64,000 nucleotides of DNA from Anaerolineae bacterium (GTDB taxonomy: Bacteria > Chloroflexota > Anaerolineae > Promineifilales > Promineifilaceae): assembly GCA_028277515.1 (NCBI GenBank), contig JANQGC010000155.1, positions 11,983-75,982 of the forward strand, in the 5' to 3' direction. Positions within the stretch are counted from its first letter, which is position 1; each line of letters opens with the position of its first letter. Below are positions 26,742 through 36,437 of the stretch, piece by piece. A model generated the notes under the pieces. It saw only the letters and a program-made list of their open reading frames with translations, made no database searches and was not told the DNA's origin. Both the position numbers and the translations under genes were made by a program.

Positions 26742-27683
26742 ATGTCTGAAAAATACATTCATGCAGTTACTGGCGCATATGGTTACTCTGGCAAGTATAT
26801 TGCCAGGCGGCTGTTAAAAGATGGACACCAGGTCATAACCCTGACCAATTCACCACAGCGTAAAAACCCCTTTGGCGACCAGATTCCCGCTTATCGCTTT
26901 AATTTTGACAACCCTGAGAAGCTGGCGCAATCATTACAAGGGGTGTCCGTGCTTTATAATACCTATTGGGTCCGCTTTAATCATGCTACCTTTCAGCATG
27001 CGTCGGCCGTTGAAAATACGAAAGTCTTGTTTGTCGCTGCCAAAGAAGCCGGTGTAGAGCGCATTGTTCATGTCAGTATCACCAATCCATCTTTAGATTC
27101 TCCATTGGAATATTTCCGCGGAAAGGCAGAGTTGGAAGAAACGCTAAAAGCAACGGGGATTTCTTATGCTATCTTGCGGCCGACCGTCTTGTATGGCAAA
27201 GAGGACATCTTAATCAACAACATCGCCTGGCTGCTGCGCAAGTTCCCCGTGTTTGGCATCTTTGGTGATGGCCAGTACCGCTTACAGCCCATCTATGTTG
27301 ATGATCTGGCCCAATTAGCTGTTGAGCAGGGGCAGGGCAGAAAAGACGTCATTATCAACGCCATTGGACCGGAACCATTTACCTACCGGGAACTAGTCCA
27401 AACGATCGGTCAAATCATCGGAAAAGAAAGACCTATCATCTCCTTACCGCCGGGTCTGGGCCTGATACTCGGCCGTCTTCTCAGCAAAATCTTGGATGAC
27501 GTGCTGATTACCAAAGAGGAAATTGAGGGTTTGATGGCCGATTTGCTTTACGTCGATGCCCCACCAGCGGGCAGCACCGTCTTGACCCAATGGGCTAAAA
27601 ACCACGCCGGCACATTGGGTCAAGATTATAGCAATGAACTGGCCCGCCGTCGGGACCGCAAAGCAGCTTACGTTTCCATTTAA
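26742..27683 (+). CDS. NAD(P)-binding atypical SDR (NmrA/NDUFA9-like)
   Basis: A 313-residue Rossmann protein. The nucleotide motif is TGAYGYSGKYIARRL, a TGxxGxxG variant. ILRPTVLYGKEDILINNIAW and IYVDDLAQLAVEQG match the complex I NDUFA9-like and related atypical SDRs. These act as NAD(P)H sensors or reductases, and many lack the catalytic Tyr-x3-Lys; none is obvious here. Its ATG directly follows the regulator stop, with AAGGAG upstream inside that gene, so the two are translationally linked. Substrate unknown. Confidence 0.85.
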   Translation: MSEKYIHAVTGAYGYSGKYIARRLLKDGHQVITLTNSPQRKNPFGDQIPAYRFNFDNPEKLAQSLQGVSVLYNTYWVRFNHATFQHASAVENTKVLFVAAKEAGVERIVHVSITNPSLDSPLEYFRGKAELEETLKATGISYAILRPTVLYGKEDILINNIAWLLRKFPVFGIFGDGQYRLQPIYVDDLAQLAVEQGQGRKDVIINAIGPEPFTYRELVQTIGQIIGKERPIISLPPGLGLILGRLLSKILDDVLITKEEIEGLMADLLYVDAPPAGSTVLTQWAKNHAGTLGQDYSNELARRRDRKAAYVSI

Positions 27684-27689
27684 TAAAGA

Positions 27690-27712
27690 AGCCCAGCCAT
27701 TTTGGGCTGGAC
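27690..27712 (+). terminator. Weak hairpin after the SDR gene
   Basis: CCAGCC (27693-27698) pairs with GGCTGG (27705-27710), eight bases past the stop. No T-run follows, so it may act with the larger inverted repeat at 27752-27813. Confidence 0.4.
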
Positions 27713-27751
27713 TCTATTGAATTCTTACTAAATTAAACATTATGTTACCTA

Positions 27752-27813
27752 AAATTTGACAACTTTTCACTTGAAGATTGGCGAAAGCCATTTAATAAAA
27801 AGTTGTCAAATTT
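27752..27813. terminator. Bidirectional hairpin between convergent genes
   Basis: A 16-base perfect inverted repeat, 27752-27767 (AAATTTGACAACTTTT) and 27798-27813, encloses a small GGC-GAAA-GCC hairpin. It lies between the SDR gene and etfA, which converge. A-rich and T-rich flanks on each side fit termination on both strands. Confidence 0.55.
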
Positions 27814-27853
27814 CTTTGTAAATATATTTTAGTATCAGTGTATTAAATGATGG

Positions 27854-28825
27854 TTAAAGTCGGTTCTGGAACGCTTCATTCAACGCCGGGACCACCTCAA
27901 ACAAATCTCCAACGATTCCATACTGCGCCAATTTGAAAATAGGCGCATCCGCATCCTTGTTGATCGCAACAATGATCTTGGACGTGCGCATACCGGCCTG
28001 GTGCTGGATAGCGCCACTGATGCCGCAGGCGATATAAAGGTCAGGGCTGACGGTTTTACCGGTTTGGCCAACCTGGTGCTCGTAGGGAATCCAACCGGCA
28101 TCCACGGCCGCGCGCGAGGCACCGAGCGCCGCGCCCAGAGTTTCAACCAGTTCACGCAGTGGTTCATATCCCTCAGGACCACCAACGCCGCGGCCGCCGC
28201 TGACGATAATGCTGGCATCTGTCAAGCTAACACCGCCTGCTTTTTCTTCAAAGCCGACGACCTTACTGGGAATATCATCCTCATCAACAACAGGATCGAC
28301 CCACTCGGCCGTTCCGGTATTGCCGGTAGACTCAGCCTGGGGGAAAGCCCGGCTGCGTAAGCTGACCACCTGCGTTCCCTCGGTAACAAAAACAGTTGAT
28401 AGGAGCTTACCGGCGTAGACCGGCCGGGTCACCTTCACGCGATCATCGTCCACTTCCAGGGCCGTGCAATCGGTTACAAGGCCGGTGTCTAGATCGGCGG
28501 CGGCCCAGGCCGTTAAATCTCGTCCCAGGATGGACGCTCCGGCGATAATTACATCCGGTTCATGCTCTTCGGCCATTTCAACAACAAGAGGGCCCAAGGC
28601 TTCCACGCGGCCGTCCTTGAGCGTTTCATCATCAGCGCCCAAAACCTCGTCACAGCCCAAATCAAACGCCGCATCGGCAACAGCGGAAACGCCTGCACCA
28701 AAGACAAGTCCGGTTAAATCTTCGCCTAACTCATCCGCAACATGGCGGGCAGCGCCGATCGCTTCCTTGCTGATTGTGCTGATTTGACCATCTCGGTTTT
28801 CCACAAAAACCCATACGCCGCTCAT
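27854..28825 (-). CDS. etfA: Electron transfer flavoprotein subunit alpha
   Basis: A 323-residue ETF alpha subunit. It binds FAD and, with EtfB, carries electrons from acyl-CoA dehydrogenases to a membrane quinone oxidoreductase. The C-terminal FAD-binding domain is clear: [37 protein letters not shown], and [13 protein letters not shown]. The N-terminal half carries the alpha-type adenine-nucleotide fold. Its start overlaps the etfB stop by four bases, so the pair is translationally coupled. Confidence 0.96.
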   Translation of the reverse strand: MSGVWVFVENRDGQISTISKEAIGAARHVADELGEDLTGLVFGAGVSAVADAAFDLGCDEVLGADDETLKDGRVEALGPLVVEMAEEHEPDVIIAGASILGRDLTAWAAADLDTGLVTDCTALEVDDDRVKVTRPVYAGKLLSTVFVTEGTQVVSLRSRAFPQAESTGNTGTAEWVDPVVDEDDIPSKVVGFEEKAGGVSLTDASIIVSGGRGVGGPEGYEPLRELVETLGAALGASRAAVDAGWIPYEHQVGQTGKTVSPDLYIACGISGAIQHQAGMRTSKIIVAINKDADAPIFKLAQYGIVGDLFEVVPALNEAFQNRL

Positions 28826-29619
28826 ATCACCTTCTCCTCGAACAACTTATCAGCCAAAATATCGGCCTGTTCCTCAACGGAATCAGCCTCAATCATCTCG
28901 ACTTCACCTTCACGCGGTGGCAAAGAATAAACATGGGACCAATCCACCTTGCTGGCAGAGGGGCCAACCTGGCCATTGACATCCAAATCGGCGGCCGTCC
29001 AGGTAGGAATGTTCGCCCGGTTAGCCTTGCGAATACCCATAAAGGAAGGATAGCGAGGCTCATTCAACTCTTTTACCGTGCCTAACACCACCGGTAATGG
29101 CGCCGTCACCGAAACTTTACCTTCATCAGTTAAACGCTCAACGGTAATGCTGCCATCACCGACCTCTTTAATAGCCGCAACCGACGTTAACGGAGTCCAG
29201 CCCAACTTACGGGCGGTTTGCACAACGGTTTGCCCGCTGTCCCCATCAATGGCCTGCTTACCAAACAAAGCAATTTGGACATCACCGACATTGTTAATCG
29301 CCGCTGCCAAAATACGTGCCGTACCTAAAGAATCCGAGCCGGCAAACGATTCATCAGAAACAAGGATCGCTTCTGTGCAACCCATAGCAAGACAGGTTTT
29401 TAACGCTTCCTCGCTCGCCTCATCACCAACTGAGATAGCGATGGCATCGGTTGCGCCATGCTCTTCTTTCAGCCGGATGGCTTCCTCAATTCCATATTCA
29501 TCCCAGGGATTCACAACATTGGGTTTTCCACCGGGATCTTCCCAACTGACAACGCCATCCTCAACGGAGAAACTGGCTGTTGTGCTGGGGGTTTGTTTTA
29601 CACAAACAACAACTTTCAT
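28822..29619 (-). CDS. etfB: Electron transfer flavoprotein subunit beta
   Basis: A 265-residue ETF beta subunit, binding AMP structurally. Visible motifs are VCVKQTPSTTASF, NPWDEYGIEEAIRL, IDGDSGQTVVQTARKLGW and RYPSFMGIRKANR. GAGGAGG lies a few bases before the ATG. It precedes etfA. The acyl-CoA dehydrogenase genes elsewhere in the window would supply the electrons. Confidence 0.96.
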   Translation of the reverse strand: MKVVVCVKQTPSTTASFSVEDGVVSWEDPGGKPNVVNPWDEYGIEEAIRLKEEHGATDAIAISVGDEASEEALKTCLAMGCTEAILVSDESFAGSDSLGTARILAAAINNVGDVQIALFGKQAIDGDSGQTVVQTARKLGWTPLTSVAAIKEVGDGSITVERLTDEGKVSVTAPLPVVLGTVKELNEPRYPSFMGIRKANRANIPTWTAADLDVNGQVGPSASKVDWSHVYSLPPREGEVEMIEADSVEEQADILADKLFEEKVI

Positions 29620-29699
29620 TCATTGACCTCCTCAATTTTTTACTAATAAGAGTTTATTCAATTTTACAAATCGTTCAGAAAAAGGTTCATTTGTTAACT

Positions 29700-29778
29700 C
29701 CGGAACGCGAAAAGGATTTCGCGGTTACGTCATTTCAAATCGCGCACCCCGGAACGCGAAAAGGATTTCGCGATTACG
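29700..29778. repeat. Two direct copies of a 30-base hairpin repeat
   Basis: Copies at 29700-29729 and 29749-29778 share 29 of 30 bases. Each starts CCGGAACGCGAAA and can fold via CGCGAAA/TTTCGCG. Similar copies are at 40541-40567 and inside the element at 24017-24185 (near 24110-24138). It lies in the 260-base gap upstream of etfB, which holds no gene. Confidence 0.7.
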
Positions 29779-29879
29779 ACATCCGAAATCCGTGGTTTTC
29801 ACCTCTTTTCTATTATCTAAAGAACGGGAAGATTATAATGCCGCACTGCGTTATCAGCAAATACGGCTCGAATATTTAC

Positions 29880-32501
29880 TTAACCCCCAACAGCGAAAAT
29901 GAATACCCCATTTTGACCGAAGACCATATCCAATTGCGGGTTACGTGATAAAACTGCCGGGTCGAAATACCCTCCTTTTTTACCCACAAATATATGGGTA
30001 ATACCTTGTTCTTTCAACCATTGGGCCTGTGCCGGGTCAGACCAATCAGATTGAGTTGCGGCATCTAGATTGAATTCGCGCACAAAGCGGAAGAGATCAG
30101 GATTATAAATATGGTCGATGGGCGGCGTCGTTGCTGCCCGCCCGGTCAACGGAACAATCCAGGCCCCACCATCGGCCGCTGCCCAGGTCTCGCCCAACCA
30201 CTGCCAGCTATTGACAGCCAACGTAGTATCAGCCGGCAGATTGGCATCCAACCATTGCAAAGCAATTAAATCTTCCTCCTTCGCGAGAATCGTTTGGGCG
30301 TTCAAAATCGTGATCTGCTGGCGAACACCAAACAACAACATCCCGCCAACCAAGGCTCCCAGGATGAGAGCGCCTACGGTCTGTAAGAGCCAATGCTGCT
30401 CGACCAGCCAGTTCCACAAAGGAGCGAAAAGCAGGGCTAAAAAAATGGCCAGGGGCACAAACAGAATGATATACATACTGTTGAGGTTGACCAGGGATGT
30501 AAGGGGCAGGCCCACTCTATCGGCCGATAGCAGCAAGAATAGTATTCCTACCCATAACAATAATAGAAGGGGCGCCGTCGCCCAGGTTCTGCGCCGGAAC
30601 AAGGCAACTATCAATAAGACAACACCGGCCAAAGCAGCGGCGATAAAGGCCTGTTCCCAACCGGTCTGCACATAGTTTGTTGGGAAATTATTGTAATTAG
30701 GAATAGTCTGGCCAATGCGTTGAATCGGATTGGAATCCATGACAAGCTGCACAAGGCGAGGTGCCGACAGCAAAACCCCAAACGCGACCGCCGCAGCTAA
30801 CCAGCGTGTGTTTCGTCCCCGGCTAAAAATCCAGACAAGCAAGGGAAACGGCAAATAGTAAAGAAACACGCGGAAGTGGGTTAAAAATAAACCAGCCGCC
30901 AGCAAGGCCACGAACCACCACATGCGCTGCCACCCACCATTATCCCGGATGAGACGCCAGGTGAGGGCCAATAGAATGGGTAAAAGAAAAACTGCCGTTA
31001 ACTGTGTGAAGCGCCCCCAGGTCGCATAATAGGCCGGGAAAAAGAAAGGGATAGCAACTAAGAACGCGGCGAGCAAGGCCGGCGCGCGCCGGCGAATAAA
31101 GAGCCAAACGGCCGCGTAAAGCGCCAGGGGAACCAGGGCATTTAACAATTGGCCAAAATTGAGCAGCAAACGAGGCAAAGACCAATTGCTGACAATTGAT
31201 AAATTGGCTGCTAACGTATGAAAGCCGAAATGATAGGGAAAACGATCCACCGGCAGGTAAGGTTCATAATCCGCGATCGTTTGCCCGCTTGAAGACATCA
31301 CGGCCGTGATCAACGCGTGCCGGCTGGAATCGACCCAAGGGGGAAAGCTGACATCACGAACCGCCAATATTCGTACGGCAAAGCCCGCCAGGAGAATCGC
31401 CAGCAAGACCAGGTGAACCGGACGCCAGGACATTGTCAGCGGCGGATGAGGGGCGAGAGATTGTATATCCTGGGCTTTATGCACCCTGTTGCGGCGCTCA
31501 TTTCTATCGCGCAACCATAGTAGGAGCACAGCCAACCACCCGGCAATTAGCACAAGGGAAAGGGACCAGGGTGCCCATGCGCCGCCGGCCAGGGTCAACC
31601 ACATCCAGATTAAGGGCCAGGTAGCGATGCCTAAAGCGAGCGCCGCAGCCCACCAGACGGCCGGATCCCAGGGCCAGGCATCGCTACCCCTGTTTTCTTC
31701 TTTCTTGAGCGTCCCCACCCAGCGGTAATGAAAGAGCAGCAGCAGTAAACAGCCAGGCATGGGCAGCATCATTAAGGCCAGGACAATAAACAATCCTTCT
31801 GCATATAAAGCTGCACCAAGTCCTTGCAGCGCCCCCCGCACCGTAAGCTGATATCGAGTCAAGAATCGCAGATCCTGCGCAGCAGTTGCCTGTGTATCTG
31901 GTTCATTATCCGCCCCGCTGATGATAATCTGCCCGTCCGGATAAACATCCAAACTGTATCCCCACACCGATACCAGGTTTTCTTCATTGCCGCTGATCTG
32001 CAAGGTGTATGGTTGTCCGGCCGAATCGTTCTGGCGGGAAACAGGTAAACGGAATTCCTGGTTGTGGATGACGGTGGCTGTGGACAATGTCTCTTCCACC
32101 AGCACATCACCATTTTCATCAAACAGCCGCAGTGTTAAACGGCCGTCCCCGGCATCCGCTTCTTCTCCGTAGCGTGCCAACGTCACTTCAATCTCTTGCA
32201 AACCATCATGGCCGGCGACAAAGCTTTGGGAAACGGTTAAATCTCCCTTAGGAATTGGCAAAGCCGTATCAATGCGCGACTGTTCACTGTCAACCTCTAC
32301 CAGGTTGTCGAAGATGGCTTGAGCGGCCGTTGGATTGGCCCTCTCCCAAAAAAGGGCTGCACCGACTACAGTTAACGCTCCAGCGATGATGGCTGCCCAC
32401 AGATAAAGTCGATTAAATTGTGGGACCGGCTCTCCACGATACTGTACCTGGCTGCTGTTGAACCTCTCTTCCATCATGTCTTCGTCACTAAGGCTGATCA
32501 T
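29880..32501 (-). CDS. Large polytopic membrane protein, GT-C glycosyltransferase-like
   Basis: An 873-residue protein. One N-terminal helix (LYLWAAIIAGALTVVGAALF) precedes an extracytoplasmic beta-rich domain of about 200 residues. Then come at least a dozen helices. A loop contains WVDSSRHALITAVM and PYHFGFHTLAANL, similar to PMT/ArnT-like GT-C enzymes. The C-terminal domain (ALQWLDANLPADTTLAVNSW, GITHIFVGKKGG) is the small soluble domain often found at the end of such proteins. I chose ATG 32501, because the open frame up to 32672 would overlap the 32545-32931 gene. It could build or decorate a surface glycan. Confidence 0.78.
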   Translation of the reverse strand: MISLSDEDMMEERFNSSQVQYRGEPVPQFNRLYLWAAIIAGALTVVGAALFWERANPTAAQAIFDNLVEVDSEQSRIDTALPIPKGDLTVSQSFVAGHDGLQEIEVTLARYGEEADAGDGRLTLRLFDENGDVLVEETLSTATVIHNQEFRLPVSRQNDSAGQPYTLQISGNEENLVSVWGYSLDVYPDGQIIISGADNEPDTQATAAQDLRFLTRYQLTVRGALQGLGAALYAEGLFIVLALMMLPMPGCLLLLLFHYRWVGTLKKEENRGSDAWPWDPAVWWAAALALGIATWPLIWMWLTLAGGAWAPWSLSLVLIAGWLAVLLLWLRDRNERRNRVHKAQDIQSLAPHPPLTMSWRPVHLVLLAILLAGFAVRILAVRDVSFPPWVDSSRHALITAVMSSSGQTIADYEPYLPVDRFPYHFGFHTLAANLSIVSNWSLPRLLLNFGQLLNALVPLALYAAVWLFIRRRAPALLAAFLVAIPFFFPAYYATWGRFTQLTAVFLLPILLALTWRLIRDNGGWQRMWWFVALLAAGLFLTHFRVFLYYLPFPLLVWIFSRGRNTRWLAAAVAFGVLLSAPRLVQLVMDSNPIQRIGQTIPNYNNFPTNYVQTGWEQAFIAAALAGVVLLIVALFRRRTWATAPLLLLLWVGILFLLLSADRVGLPLTSLVNLNSMYIILFVPLAIFLALLFAPLWNWLVEQHWLLQTVGALILGALVGGMLLFGVRQQITILNAQTILAKEEDLIALQWLDANLPADTTLAVNSWQWLGETWAAADGGAWIVPLTGRAATTPPIDHIYNPDLFRFVREFNLDAATQSDWSDPAQAQWLKEQGITHIFVGKKGGYFDPAVLSRNPQLDMVFGQNGVFIFAVGG

Positions 32502-32544
32502 AACGCAGCCCCTGGAAGGCGTCCAATCGGTAAAGAAGGTATGG

Positions 32545-32931
32545 TTAACCGTCGCCAGTGTCGTATGGTTCTCGTTCCTGGCGCAGTTTTTTAATCTCCA
32601 AATCCTTTTGTTCAATTTCTTGCTTGAGGTTTTTGATCTGCAATTCGTGCAGCGCTGTTTCACGCCGGTCATCTCGCAATGCGAATATGGTCGTGACTAT
32701 GAAACCGGCACCGGAGGTCACGGCCGAAACCACACCCAAGATGATATTCAGATTGGCGCCTTCATCCTCCGGCTCCTCAGGCTCATCCGGATCCAAGGGT
32801 ATCAGGTCCGAACCGTTGCTTCCATCGGAGCCTAACGGAAATTCATTTCCAAATCCTGTAAAGATCAAGAAAAGTGAAACGATAAAGGCAACTCCCCAAA
32901 AGATGAGCAGTTTTGCGTATCTTAAAGACAT
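32545..32931 (-). CDS. Small two-helix membrane protein with coiled-coil tail
   Basis: A 128-residue protein. Helix 1 is LLIFWGVAFIVSLFLIFTG, a loop is very acidic and proline-rich (LDPDEPEEPEDEG), helix 2 is NIILGVVSAVTSGAGFIVTT. The last 50 residues form a heptad-like coiled coil (LQIKNLKQEIEQKDLEIKKL). GGAGA precedes the ATG. It lies just upstream of the large membrane protein and may be cotranscribed. Family unknown. Confidence 0.78.
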   Translation of the reverse strand: MSLRYAKLLIFWGVAFIVSLFLIFTGFGNEFPLGSDGSNGSDLIPLDPDEPEEPEDEGANLNIILGVVSAVTSGAGFIVTTIFALRDDRRETALHELQIKNLKQEIEQKDLEIKKLRQEREPYDTGDG

Positions 32932-33035
32932 GGCCGTCTCCTGAAGAAAATTGAAATACTAATTCCTAAACGTCAAACGACTCGCTTTTGTTCCCTATCA
33001 TAGCAGAGGATTCTCGAATTTTGATGAGAATAATA

Positions 33036-33086
33036 TTGACAAAGGGGGGAAAATTGATAATATTGCCAATAGACCGACGGTCGGTC
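33036..33086 (+). promoter_or_regulatory. Promoter and TetR-type operator
   Basis: TTGACA (33036-33041), 16 bases, TAATAT (33058-33063). The perfect palindrome GACCGAC-G-GTCGGTC (33072-33086) covers the start point, a classic TetR-family site. It should bind the regulator encoded at 33123. Confidence 0.75.
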
Positions 33087-33122
33087 ATGTTCGATTTGGA
33101 ATGAAAAACCAAGGAGATCCAC

Positions 33123-33860
33123 ATGAGCAGAACCGTAAAAGCGCCCGAAGTTAGGCGCAACGAAATACTTGATAAAGCCCAGGAACTTTTTTATGCCAAG
33201 GGGTATGAACAGACATCCATCCGCGACATTATAGACGGTGTGGGCATTGCCAAAGGCACGTTTTACCATTACTTCTCATCGAAAATTGAACTGCTAGATG
33301 AGTTAGTAGAAAGAATGATTGTGCACATAGTTCAGTTGGTTGAACCTATTGTTGAGGACGCAGATTTGAACGCGCTTGAAAAATTTCATCTTTACTTCTC
33401 CACAATTGGGAGTTGGAAAATTGAAAACAAAGACTTCCTGATCGACCTGATGCAGGTTTTTTACAATGACGATAATGTTTTATTTCGTCACAAACTAAAA
33501 GCGGCCGCCCTTTCCATCACGACCCCCTCGCTGAGCAAGATTATCCGCCAGGGCGTAAAAGAAGGTTGCTTTCAAACCCGTTATCCTGATGAAGTAAGTT
33601 CGGTTCTCTTTGAAGTTGGGCAATCTCTTGGTGATAGTCTGGCCAGCATGCTACTGGAAAACAACACCGATGAAAAAGCCTGGAGCGATGTTCATCGAAA
33701 GATCCAGGTCACACATTATTCAATAGAGCGATTACTAGGTGCGCCGGAAGGATCGATAAATATCTATGAGTTCGATATCTTAAAACAATGGTTTGAATCG
33801 AGTGTGCATAAACAAAAGGCAGCAAACCAGGTGCCGGCAATGGTATACGCTTCCCATTGA
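33123..33860 (+). CDS. TetR/AcrR-family transcriptional regulator
   Basis: A 245-residue repressor. The N-terminal helix-turn-helix is clear: KAQELFYAKGYEQTSIRDIIDGVGIAKGTFYHYFSSK (recognition helix about residues 40-55). The C-terminal ligand-binding domain is typical in length but unassigned. AAGGAGAT precedes the ATG. It heads a probable four-gene operon with two permeases and an ATPase. Together with the operator at 33072-33086 this suggests autoregulation and control of export of a toxic or membrane-active compound. Confidence 0.93.
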   Translation: MSRTVKAPEVRRNEILDKAQELFYAKGYEQTSIRDIIDGVGIAKGTFYHYFSSKIELLDELVERMIVHIVQLVEPIVEDADLNALEKFHLYFSTIGSWKIENKDFLIDLMQVFYNDDNVLFRHKLKAAALSITTPSLSKIIRQGVKEGCFQTRYPDEVSSVLFEVGQSLGDSLASMLLENNTDEKAWSDVHRKIQVTHYSIERLLGAPEGSINIYEFDILKQWFESSVHKQKAANQVPAMVYASH

Positions 33861-33902
33861 AATATAGTCCTTTTTATAACCTGGTGATAAGGAGATAATG
33901 TT

Positions 33903-35132
33903 ATGGTCAAATATTTAATAATGGCCTGGCGCAATATGTGGCGTAATTGGCGACGTACTTTAATTGCCACCATCGCCATCGTTTTGGGTATGATCCTGCT
34001 CATCTTCATGGATGCGATAATTAGGGGATCCGATCAGGCTATTTACAGCAATGCCGTAAGACTGTATGGGGGTAACGTCCAGGTCCATGCCCCTGGGTTT
34101 CGCGATAAATCGAGCAAACTACCCTTATTGCCCCTGGATAATTCGGATTTCGTCATTTCCAAAGTCAATGAAAAACCGAACGTTGTTAATGCGTCTAAAC
34201 GCATCAACACAGGCGGAATGATTAGCAGCCGCGAAGGGTCATACCCGGTAAGCATTACGGCAATCCAAGCGGACAATGAAGCCGCGGTCAGTCTGGTTGC
34301 CGAAAATATCAATGCGGGTCGCTTTTTAACAAGTGAAGATGGTGACTCGCTCCTCATCAGTCAAGAAATGGCAGATTTGTTAAATGCTTCGGTTGGAGAT
34401 CGCATCACGTTATTGGGCAAGCGCAAAGATCAATCAATGCGCCAGCGTTCGATGACCATTGTCGGCATTTTTGACCTTGGTCTCGGCGATGCCGAAAAAG
34501 GGCTGGTATATATTAATTTGCCCGTCGCCCAGACCCTATATAACTTGCGTGACCAGGAGACGGAAGTAGCGATTACATTGGAACAGATTGGCCAGGAGGA
34601 AGAACTCATATCAAGCCTGGAAGGTGACCTCACCGGTTACGAGGTTGATTCCTTTTACGATTTACGCCCGGAAATTGGTGAAGTTTTAGCTCAAAAAGGT
34701 GTTTTTACTTCCGTTCTTGGTTTTATTGTGCTGCTCATGGCCAGCATTGGGATTCTTAATTTGATGTTGATGGCCGTGTACGAGCGCACCAGAGAAATGG
34801 GTGTGTTAGCAGCATTAGGTATGAAAGGACATCAGTTAATGGGGTTGTTTTTATTAGAAGGCATGTTTATCGGCCTGGTTGGCGCCATCATCGGCTGCTT
34901 CCTAAGCTGGCTGCTGGTCACGCTCATTGCCCAGGTTGGCATTGATTATTCATTAGCAGAAGGGACAGGTGACATCACCACTTTAATCGGCAATCGTTTG
35001 TATCCAAGCATTCCGGCCGCCAATATCATTTTTTACGGTATTGCTGTCGTGTTCATTGCTGCCCTGGCCTCTCTGTTCCCTGCCTGGCAGGCATCGCGTA
35101 ACGAACCGGCGGAGTCCTTGCATCATATTTAG
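33903..35132 (+). CDS. ABC transporter permease, FtsX/MacB type (first of two)
   Basis: A 409-residue permease. One N-terminal helix (TLIATIAIVLGMILLIFMDA), a periplasmic domain of about 200 residues, and three C-terminal helices match the FtsX/LolC fold. The motif MAVYERTREMGVLAALGMKG is the cytoplasmic coupling region of this family. AAGGAGATAATG precedes the ATG. A second 409-residue permease of the same family follows after ten bases, suggesting a heterodimer. Confidence 0.92.
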   Translation: MVKYLIMAWRNMWRNWRRTLIATIAIVLGMILLIFMDAIIRGSDQAIYSNAVRLYGGNVQVHAPGFRDKSSKLPLLPLDNSDFVISKVNEKPNVVNASKRINTGGMISSREGSYPVSITAIQADNEAAVSLVAENINAGRFLTSEDGDSLLISQEMADLLNASVGDRITLLGKRKDQSMRQRSMTIVGIFDLGLGDAEKGLVYINLPVAQTLYNLRDQETEVAITLEQIGQEEELISSLEGDLTGYEVDSFYDLRPEIGEVLAQKGVFTSVLGFIVLLMASIGILNLMLMAVYERTREMGVLAALGMKGHQLMGLFLLEGMFIGLVGAIIGCFLSWLLVTLIAQVGIDYSLAEGTGDITTLIGNRLYPSIPAANIIFYGIAVVFIAALASLFPAWQASRNEPAESLHHI

Positions 35133-35142
35133 GAAAAGAGTG

Positions 35143-36372
35143 ATGGCAATTAAGAAATTGTGGGTAATCGCCTACCGGGATTTAGTCAGAAATCGCCGGC
35201 GTACATTGTTAACCCTTCTAGCAGTTGCTTTAGGGATGATGGTGCTGATTATGATGAGCAGCCTGATCGCCGGAATTGTCGCCGATGGGCTGCGCGATAA
35301 TATCCGGCTGAATACCGGGCATTTGCAGCTGCGTGATGATTCTTATGAAATAGAAAAATTAAGCCTGTTGTCTCGTGATTTACTGCCAGACACCGCTGAA
35401 TTAGTCGCCCAGGTAGAAGCGATCAGCGAGGTTCAATCGGCCGCGCCTGTTCTTTGGTCCAGCGGCGTGCTTAGCACCGTTCGGGAATCAACAGGGTTGC
35501 AAGTCACCGGAATTGATCCTACGGACACCTTTCATACCCCAATTCGCGAGAGTATGGTGACCGGTCGTTATCTGGCCCCGGATGACCGGGGACAAATTTT
35601 AATTGGGAGTAGGCTGGCCGAAGATATGGATATCAGCGTGGGAGAGCGGGTCAGCCTGGCCATGGGTGGCTCTAACGGCCAGGTCGATGAAGGAATTTTC
35701 ACCGTTGCCGGCCTGTTCAGTACGGGCATCGTCAATTATGACCAAAACACAGTCATTATGCCTCTCGCTCAGGCACAGGCTTTCACCAACACCGGTGACA
35801 GAGCAAGCAGCATCATCATTATGCTCAATGACCAGCAAGACACCGCGAATGTTGCCGCGAATCTGAGTGTCTCCGGCGTTCAGGTCCTTACCTGGGAAGA
35901 TTTAAATGCCTTAGTCCTGACATTAATGGAAACAGCCGGGGCCTTTTACTATGTACTCTATATCATTGTTATCCTTGTTGTTGCGGTTTTAATTGCCAAC
36001 ACCTTGTTAATGTCCGTGTTTGAACGTACGCGTGAACTGGGCATCCTTTCTTCACTGGGCATGAAGGGTCGGGAGATCATGTTAATGGTCCTCTTTGAAG
36101 CCGTGATCCTGGCCTTAATCGGTGTCGCCTTGGGATTGATGCTAGGTACGGTACTGGTGACCTACCTGGGAAATGTAGGCATTGAATTCAGCGCGGACGC
36201 TATGGGTACTGTGGAAGGGCTTGCCCTGGGAAGCAAGATGTATCCTGCTTTTGCCCCCGGTGATGCCGTGACCCTCTCCCTATTGATGCTTTTTATTGTG
36301 TCTCTTGTATCTATCTATCCAGCCTGGTACGCAGCGCGGTTAGAACCGGTCAATGCTTTACATGCTTTATAG
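35143..36372 (+). CDS. ABC transporter permease, FtsX/MacB type (second of two)
   Basis: A 409-residue paralogue of the permease before it, with helix LLTLLAVALGMMVLIMMSSL, a periplasmic domain, and MSVFERTRELGILSSLGMKG as coupling motif. An in-frame extension to 35041 would run into the upstream gene and is rejected; AGGAAAAGAG precedes ATG 35143. Both permeases probably pair with the ATPase at 36438 to form one LolCDE- or MacB-like exporter. Confidence 0.92.
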   Translation: MAIKKLWVIAYRDLVRNRRRTLLTLLAVALGMMVLIMMSSLIAGIVADGLRDNIRLNTGHLQLRDDSYEIEKLSLLSRDLLPDTAELVAQVEAISEVQSAAPVLWSSGVLSTVRESTGLQVTGIDPTDTFHTPIRESMVTGRYLAPDDRGQILIGSRLAEDMDISVGERVSLAMGGSNGQVDEGIFTVAGLFSTGIVNYDQNTVIMPLAQAQAFTNTGDRASSIIIMLNDQQDTANVAANLSVSGVQVLTWEDLNALVLTLMETAGAFYYVLYIIVILVVAVLIANTLLMSVFERTRELGILSSLGMKGREIMLMVLFEAVILALIGVALGLMLGTVLVTYLGNVGIEFSADAMGTVEGLALGSKMYPAFAPGDAVTLSLLMLFIVSLVSIYPAWYAARLEPVNALHAL

Positions 36373-36437
36373 GTGAAAGCTGTTTTTTCAGATAGTGTGC
36401 AAGACAAACACTTATTTTTAAGTAAAGAAGGATTCAA

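Noticed and set aside
29700..29778. Two repeats as a CRISPR array
   Set aside because: Only two copies with a 19-base gap, other copies far away, and no cas genes.
32502..32672. N-terminal extension of the large membrane protein
   Set aside because: It would overlap a better-supported gene at 32545-32931, and the extra residues look random and cysteine-rich.
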